Of a stretch of 64,000 nt of DNA, positions 60,354-64,000 are shown piece by piece (positions within the stretch are counted from its first letter, which is position 1; each line of letters starts with the position of its first letter). The stretch spans positions 1 to 64,000 of the forward strand of contig CAZMXP010000019.1 in assembly GCA_964570285.1 (NCBI GenBank). Reading direction: 5' to 3'. The translations under genes and the position numbers were made by a program. This stretch comes from CAZMXP01 sp964570285. GTDB taxonomy: Bacteria; Planctomycetota; PLA2. A model generated the notes under the pieces. The model was not told where the DNA came from. It was given only the letters and a program-made list of their open reading frames with translations, and made no database searches.

Positions 60354-61646
60354 GTGCCGTTCCGCGCTCTCGCGCTGCATCCGCAGCTTTTGAAGGGTAT
60401 CCAAGACCTCGGTTTCGAGGCGCCCACCCCCATCCAGACCGAAGCGATCCCGCCCGCCCTCGCGGGCCGGGACCTGCTCGCCTCGGCGAAGACCGGAAGC
60501 GGCAAGACCGCCGCCTTCCTGCTGCCCATCCTCCACCGGCTGATCGACAAGCCCCGCGGGACGACCCGCGCGCTCGTGCTGACGCCGACCCGCGAACTCG
60601 CCGCGCAGATCGCCGCCGACCTGAAGGACCTCGCCAAGCATACGCGCCTCACCGGCGCGACCATTTTCGGAGGCGTCGCGATGCGCCCGCAGGAGGAGGC
60701 CTTCCGCCGCGGCGCCGACGTCATCGTCGCGACGCCGGGGAGGCTGCTCGACCACTTCCAGTACGGCTACTCGCGGCTCGAGGGGCTCGAGGTGCTCGTG
60801 CTCGACGAGGCCGACCGGATGCTCGACATGGGGTTCCTCCCCGACATCCGCCGCGTGCTCGCGAAGCTGCCCGCCCAGCGCCAGACGCTCTTCTTCAGCG
60901 CGACGATGCCGCCGCCGATCGCGGCGCTCGCCCGCGACATGCTGAAGAACCCGGCGCAGATCGCCCTGCAGCGCAAGGCCGCGCCGGCGGAGGGGATCGC
61001 GCAGGCGGTCTACCCGGTGGCGCAGGATCTCAAGACCGCGCTGCTGCTCGAGCTGCTCCGGCGCGACGAGATGAAGGACGTGCTCGTCTTCACCCGCACG
61101 AAGCACCGCGCCGACCGAGTCGCGAAGTTCCTCATGCGCGAGGGGATCGCCGCCGAGCGCATCCACGGCAACCGGAGCCAGCCGCAGCGCACGCTGGCGC
61201 TGCAGGGCTTCAAGCGCGGCAAGTTCCGCGTGCTCGTCGCGACCGACATCGCCGCCCGCGGCATCGACATCGAGGCGCTCGGCCACGTCGTCAACTTCGA
61301 CGTGCCGCACGTGCCCGAGGACTACATCCACCGCGTCGGCCGCACCGCGCGCGCCGAGCTGACGGGCGACGCGTTCACCTTCGTCTCGCCGCAGGAGGAG
61401 AACGACCTGCGCGCGATCGAGCGCGCGGTCGGCAAGAAGCTCGACCGCGTCAAGCTCGACGGCTTCGACTACGGCGCGCGCCCCGCGGGCGGCCTCGAGA
61501 TCCCGATCGCCGAGCGGATCGCCGCGATCCGCGCGAAGAAGGCCGAGGACCGCGAGCGCTCGAGGGCGAAGGCGGCGCGCCGCCCCGCCGTCGCGACCTC
61601 CGGCGCCAACCCCGGCCCCGGCCGCTTCCGGCGGCGGGGGCGGTAG
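60354..61646 (+). CDS. rhlE: DEAD-box RNA helicase (RhlE-like)
   Basis: A 430-aa DEAD-box helicase with all motifs: GFEAPTPIQTEAIPPAL (Q motif), ASAKTGSGKTAAF (I), PTRELAAQI (Ia), VLDEADRMLDMGF (II), FSATMP (III), LVFTRTKHRAD (IV), ATDIAARGIDIEAL (V) and HRVGRTAR (VI), plus a short basic RGR-rich tail. It remodels RNA in ribosome assembly or decay. GTG 60354 with an AGGAAT ribosome site is chosen. Confidence 0.92.
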   Translation: MPFRALALHPQLLKGIQDLGFEAPTPIQTEAIPPALAGRDLLASAKTGSGKTAAFLLPILHRLIDKPRGTTRALVLTPTRELAAQIAADLKDLAKHTRLTGATIFGGVAMRPQEEAFRRGADVIVATPGRLLDHFQYGYSRLEGLEVLVLDEADRMLDMGFLPDIRRVLAKLPAQRQTLFFSATMPPPIAALARDMLKNPAQIALQRKAAPAEGIAQAVYPVAQDLKTALLLELLRRDEMKDVLVFTRTKHRADRVAKFLMREGIAAERIHGNRSQPQRTLALQGFKRGKFRVLVATDIAARGIDIEALGHVVNFDVPHVPEDYIHRVGRTARAELTGDAFTFVSPQEENDLRAIERAVGKKLDRVKLDGFDYGARPAGGLEIPIAERIAAIRAKKAEDRERSRAKAARRPAVATSGANPGPGRFRRRGR

Positions 61647-61652
61647 GCCGCG

Positions 61653-62051
61653 TCAGCCCTGCGAGACCTCCTCGTCGAGTTGTTCGACGGCGGCCATCAA
61701 CTCCTGCTTCTTGAGCCCCTTGGTCAGCAGGCGCACGGCCGCGAGAGCGCCCGAGATCGCATCCGGCCTCTCGTCCTCGGGCAGTTCCATCACGCTCTCG
61801 AGCCCGCACGCGAGCGAAGCCGCGGCGGCCTCCCGGCGCTTGAGGGGCTCGCTCGTCCCGTCGAGGGCGGAGGCGAGCCCGGCGAACGCAACCCCCTGCG
61901 CCGTGATCGCCTCGTCGACCGCGCGCTGGCACGCCTCGCTCGCATCGAGATGGTTCAGGAACGGCTCGTCCGCCTCGCCGGTCTCGATGAATCGCGTGAA
62001 CTGCTCGCGCCACTCCTCGTCGACGCGCTCGATGATGTCGTTGAACTTCAC
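61653..62051 (-). CDS. Helical protein downstream of sigma factor
   Basis: A 132-aa, largely helical acidic protein (VKFNDIIERVDEEWREQFTR, AISGALAAVRLLTKGLKKQE). GTG 62051 has a GAGGAGG ribosome site 9 bases upstream. No family is recognised. It follows the sigma-factor gene with an 86-base gap and could be its regulator or target, which is inference from position only. Confidence 0.65.
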   Translation of the reverse strand: MKFNDIIERVDEEWREQFTRFIETGEADEPFLNHLDASEACQRAVDEAITAQGVAFAGLASALDGTSEPLKRREAAAASLACGLESVMELPEDERPDAISGALAAVRLLTKGLKKQELMAAVEQLDEEVSQG

Positions 62052-62137
62052 GTGCGATATCCTCCTCGGCCACACCCATAGACGCTCGGGAGACCCCGAC
62101 GAGGACATGAATCCGCAAACTGCTGCGGCAACGTGCG

Positions 62138-62722
62138 TTATGACGGCCGGAATCGCTGCCGCAGGGCCTGCAGAACTCGGAACAGGCGTTTCGCCACCGT
62201 GGAGTAGGGAAGCCCGAGACGCGAGGCGATGTCCGCGATCGGCAGATCCTCCCAGAACCGGAGCCGGAGCAGCTCGCGCTGGTCGGCGTCGAGAAGGGAG
62301 AGCGCGTGCCGCAGCGCATCCGCCTTCGCGGCGCCCGTCCGCACGGGGCGCTGCTGTTGCAGCGTCGCGAGCAGCCCGACATGGGATAGCGCCTCGCGCT
62401 CGCGCTGGCGCCGGCGCAGCAGATCGGTCATCGCGTGCCGGAGGGTCTGCACGAGGTAGGCGGCGGGGTGCTCCACCGCCTGCATTCGGCGCACGCGCCC
62501 CGGAGACTGGAATCCGAGAAGGGCGCCTGCCACCAGATCCTCCCGGTCGGCGACCGGGGCCCACGGGAAGAGGCGGTCCGCGTAGCGGCGGATTCTCCGC
62601 TGGATCTCCTCCCACGCCGCGTCGCCCCCGGTCCCTTGCCCCGGGGGATCGGCGCGACGCGCGATCTCATGATCGATCCGCGCGAGGAGCTCGGGCCACG
62701 ACCAGTCCGCCGGCGCCGTCAC
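62138..62722 (-). CDS. ECF-like sigma-70 family factor
   Basis: A 194-aa sigma factor: region 2-like FPWAPVADREDLVAGALLGF and AAYLVQTLRHAMTDLLRRRQ; region 4 LLDADQRELLRLRFWEDLPI followed by ADIASRLGLPYSTVAKRLFR. GTG 62722 overlaps the stop of a small upstream gene (GTGA). No zinc-type anti-sigma gene is adjacent. Confidence 0.85.
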   Translation of the reverse strand: MTAPADWSWPELLARIDHEIARRADPPGQGTGGDAAWEEIQRRIRRYADRLFPWAPVADREDLVAGALLGFQSPGRVRRMQAVEHPAAYLVQTLRHAMTDLLRRRQREREALSHVGLLATLQQQRPVRTGAAKADALRHALSLLDADQRELLRLRFWEDLPIADIASRLGLPYSTVAKRLFRVLQALRQRFRPS

Positions 62723-62961
62723 TTGACGAGCAGCCCCTTGTGGCGCGCCATGAGCTCGTCGGCGAGCGAAGGGAGGCGGCAGTACAGCCCCTGCGCGGGG
62801 GGGTCGATGCCCGGCGGGAGAGGCTTGGCGCGCCGGCCCGCCCCCAGCGTTGCGTCCACTCTCACGTCCACCTCCCCTTCGACGCGATGCCGCGGCCCGC
62901 CGCGGCAGTAGACGCGGAGGTGGACGCATGCGTGCCCCAGCCGGCGCCGACCGCCGCGCAT
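62719..62961 (-). CDS. Small beta-rich protein upstream of sigma factor
   Basis: An 80-aa protein (GHACVHLRVYCRGGPRHRVE, VDVRVDATLGAGRRAKPLPP) with no recognised family. The 4-base overlap with the sigma-factor start suggests it is a real, coupled gene; it could be a regulator of that factor. Confidence 0.5.
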   Translation of the reverse strand: MRGGRRRLGHACVHLRVYCRGGPRHRVEGEVDVRVDATLGAGRRAKPLPPGIDPPAQGLYCRLPSLADELMARHKGLLVK

Positions 62962-63129
62962 CAGGATTCCGCGGCGTCCTTCTCCGAGCCGCCCAGCCGG
63001 ACCATCGGGAGGTCCGGAGCGAGTTGCCCGCGACTGTCGCGGCCCCCGGGCGCTTCCGGGGGCGGTCGCCGAGCTTGACCTCTCGGCGCGGACGGCGACA
63101 CTTGCCCCCCGTCGTGGCCGGAGGAGCGC

Positions 63130-63480
63130 ATGGACAACCAGCGGGTCTTCAAGATGTCCTTCGCGAGCGTCTATCCCCTCTATGTCCAGAAGGCGGAGAG
63201 GAAGGGGCGCAAGAAGAAGGAGGTCGACGAGGTGATCTGCTGGCTGACGGGTTACAGCCCGAAGGCGCTGGCGACGCAGATCAAGCAGGGCAAGGACATC
63301 GAGACATTCTTCGGCGAGGCACCCTCGCTCCATCCGAACGCCGGGAAGATCACCGGCGTGATCTGCGGCGTCCGCATCGAGGAGATCGGGGACCCGCTGA
63401 TGCGGAAGATCCGGTGCATGGACAAGCTGGTGGACGAACTTGCCAAGGGAAGGCCCATGGCGAAGATCCTGCGCGCGTAG
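63130..63480 (+). CDS. DUF2200-family protein
   Basis: A 116-aa protein matching the DUF2200 pattern throughout: FKMSFASVYPLYVQKAERKG, VDEVICWLTGYSPKAL, FFGEAPSLHPNAGKITGVIC, VRIEEIGDPLMRKIRCMDKL and VDELAKGRPMAKILR. Function unknown; cytoplasmic. Confidence 0.88.
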   Translation: MDNQRVFKMSFASVYPLYVQKAERKGRKKKEVDEVICWLTGYSPKALATQIKQGKDIETFFGEAPSLHPNAGKITGVICGVRIEEIGDPLMRKIRCMDKLVDELAKGRPMAKILRA

Positions 63481-63496
63481 GGCACCCGTCGCGGCG

Positions 63497-64000
63497 TCAG
63501 GGCGCACCGGCGGCCGGGCCCGCGCGAAGCGCCGACGGCGACTTGCATCCGACGATCGCGGGGGCCTCGCGGACGAGGTTTCCGTCCGTGAGCGCGGCCA
63601 CCATGAAGAGCGCGAAGTCCACGCGGCGCGTCAGGTTGCTCGCGAGCACGGGGTCGCCCACATGGCGGCTCCACCGCGGCAGGCCCTGGCTCTCGCCCTC
63701 CTCGAGGTCGCTGCCGCGCACGACGGTCCAGAGGGTGTCGCTCGCGAAGACGCGCCGGCAGGCCTCCACCTGGTCGTCGAGGTCCGCGACGCGCGCGAGC
63801 CTCGCCAGCCAGCCGAAGACCTTCACGAACCACCGCAGCCTCCACGGATAGACGTCTTTGCCGTCGCGCGTGATATGCCATCCGCACGAGAAGACGAGGC
63901 GCGCCCCGGGCCGCGCGTGGTCGAGCACGGCCTGCGCCGTGCCCGTCGCGTACCGCCGGACGCCCCACGGGACGAGCACGGTGAGCACCCCGTCGCACCC
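63497..64000 (-). CDS. NAD(P)-binding (SDR-like) protein, 5' end beyond window
   Basis: At least 167 aa of the C-terminal part of an atypical short-chain dehydrogenase (NAD(P)H-binding/NmrA-like). The frame is open to the window edge (GCDGVLTVLVPWGVRRYATG), so the Rossmann N-terminus with the nucleotide-binding glycines lies outside. ARLVFSCGWHITRDGKDVYP and TLWTVVRGSDLEEGESQGLP fit such proteins. Confidence 0.7.
   Translation of the reverse strand, partial: GCDGVLTVLVPWGVRRYATGTAQAVLDHARPGARLVFSCGWHITRDGKDVYPWRLRWFVKVFGWLARLARVADLDDQVEACRRVFASDTLWTVVRGSDLEEGESQGLPRWSRHVGDPVLASNLTRRVDFALFMVAALTDGNLVREAPAIVGCKSPSALRAGPAAGAP

Overview
The window is about 70% G+C bacterial DNA, packed with genes on both strands. 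No rRNA, tRNA, CRISPR array, transposase or integrase was recognised. Several features suggest a Planctomycetota- or Myxococcota-like bacterium: Ser/Thr kinases encoded next to sigma factors, a kinase fused to a formylglycine-generating-enzyme (FGE)-like domain, TPR-CHAT proteins, many small lipoproteins, a membrane pyrophosphatase and GTG starts that overlap the upstream stop codon. The phylum is an inference; nothing in the window settles it.

Region 1 (1-5.9 kb) is a restriction-modification island of clearly lower G+C. It holds an EcoRII-type endonuclease on the plus strand and, on the minus strand, a 5-methylcytosine methyltransferase, a GHKL (MORC/MutL-like) ATPase and a Rossmann-type methyltransferase-like protein. 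Aspartokinase (lysC) lies between the endonuclease and the other three genes. Region 2 (6.3-17.6 kb) carries a LeuA-like synthase, a ZU5-like lipoprotein, an FGE-domain kinase coupled to a small sigma factor, a sugar isomerase, rsmB and pfkA.

Region 3 (17.7-30.5 kb, minus strand) is the most distinctive part. It reads as one six-gene operon: two paralogous secreted proteins ending in cyclophilin-like domains, a sigma-70-family factor, a membrane Ser/Thr kinase whose N-terminus is an anti-sigma-type zinc motif, and two tandem secreted TPR-CHAT (caspase-like) proteases. Four of its five junctions overlap or are separated by 6 bases or fewer.

Region 4 (30.5-43.8 kb) is mostly housekeeping or unassigned: mazG, a molybdopterin oxidoreductase lacking its Fe-S cysteines, a HEAT-repeat protein, an RlmI-like methyltransferase, nadC, a MarR regulator and a membrane pyrophosphatase. 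Region 5 (43.8-53 kb) mixes core genes (cstA, rsfS, a DinG-type helicase) with accessory material: a decayed TIR gene, a Fic protein, a ParE-like toxin remnant, hicBA, a nucleotidyltransferase pair and a broken small membrane-protein gene. Region 6 (53-59.6 kb) is a tightly overlapping TolC/MacA/MacB-type export operon led by a Cys-rich secreted protein. Region 7 (59.6-64 kb) holds a DEAD-box helicase, a small three-gene sigma-factor locus, a DUF2200 protein and a truncated NAD(P)-binding protein.

Several repeat families cut across these regions. A palindromic element (TAGGGCCTGTC ends) sits between three convergent gene pairs and supplies stop codons. A 32-bp palindrome occurs both inside a sigma-factor gene and in an intergenic region. 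A GAATCGGGGCCGC palindrome occurs twice. A -10-like box of the form TA(G/T)AATCG lies just upstream of four starts.
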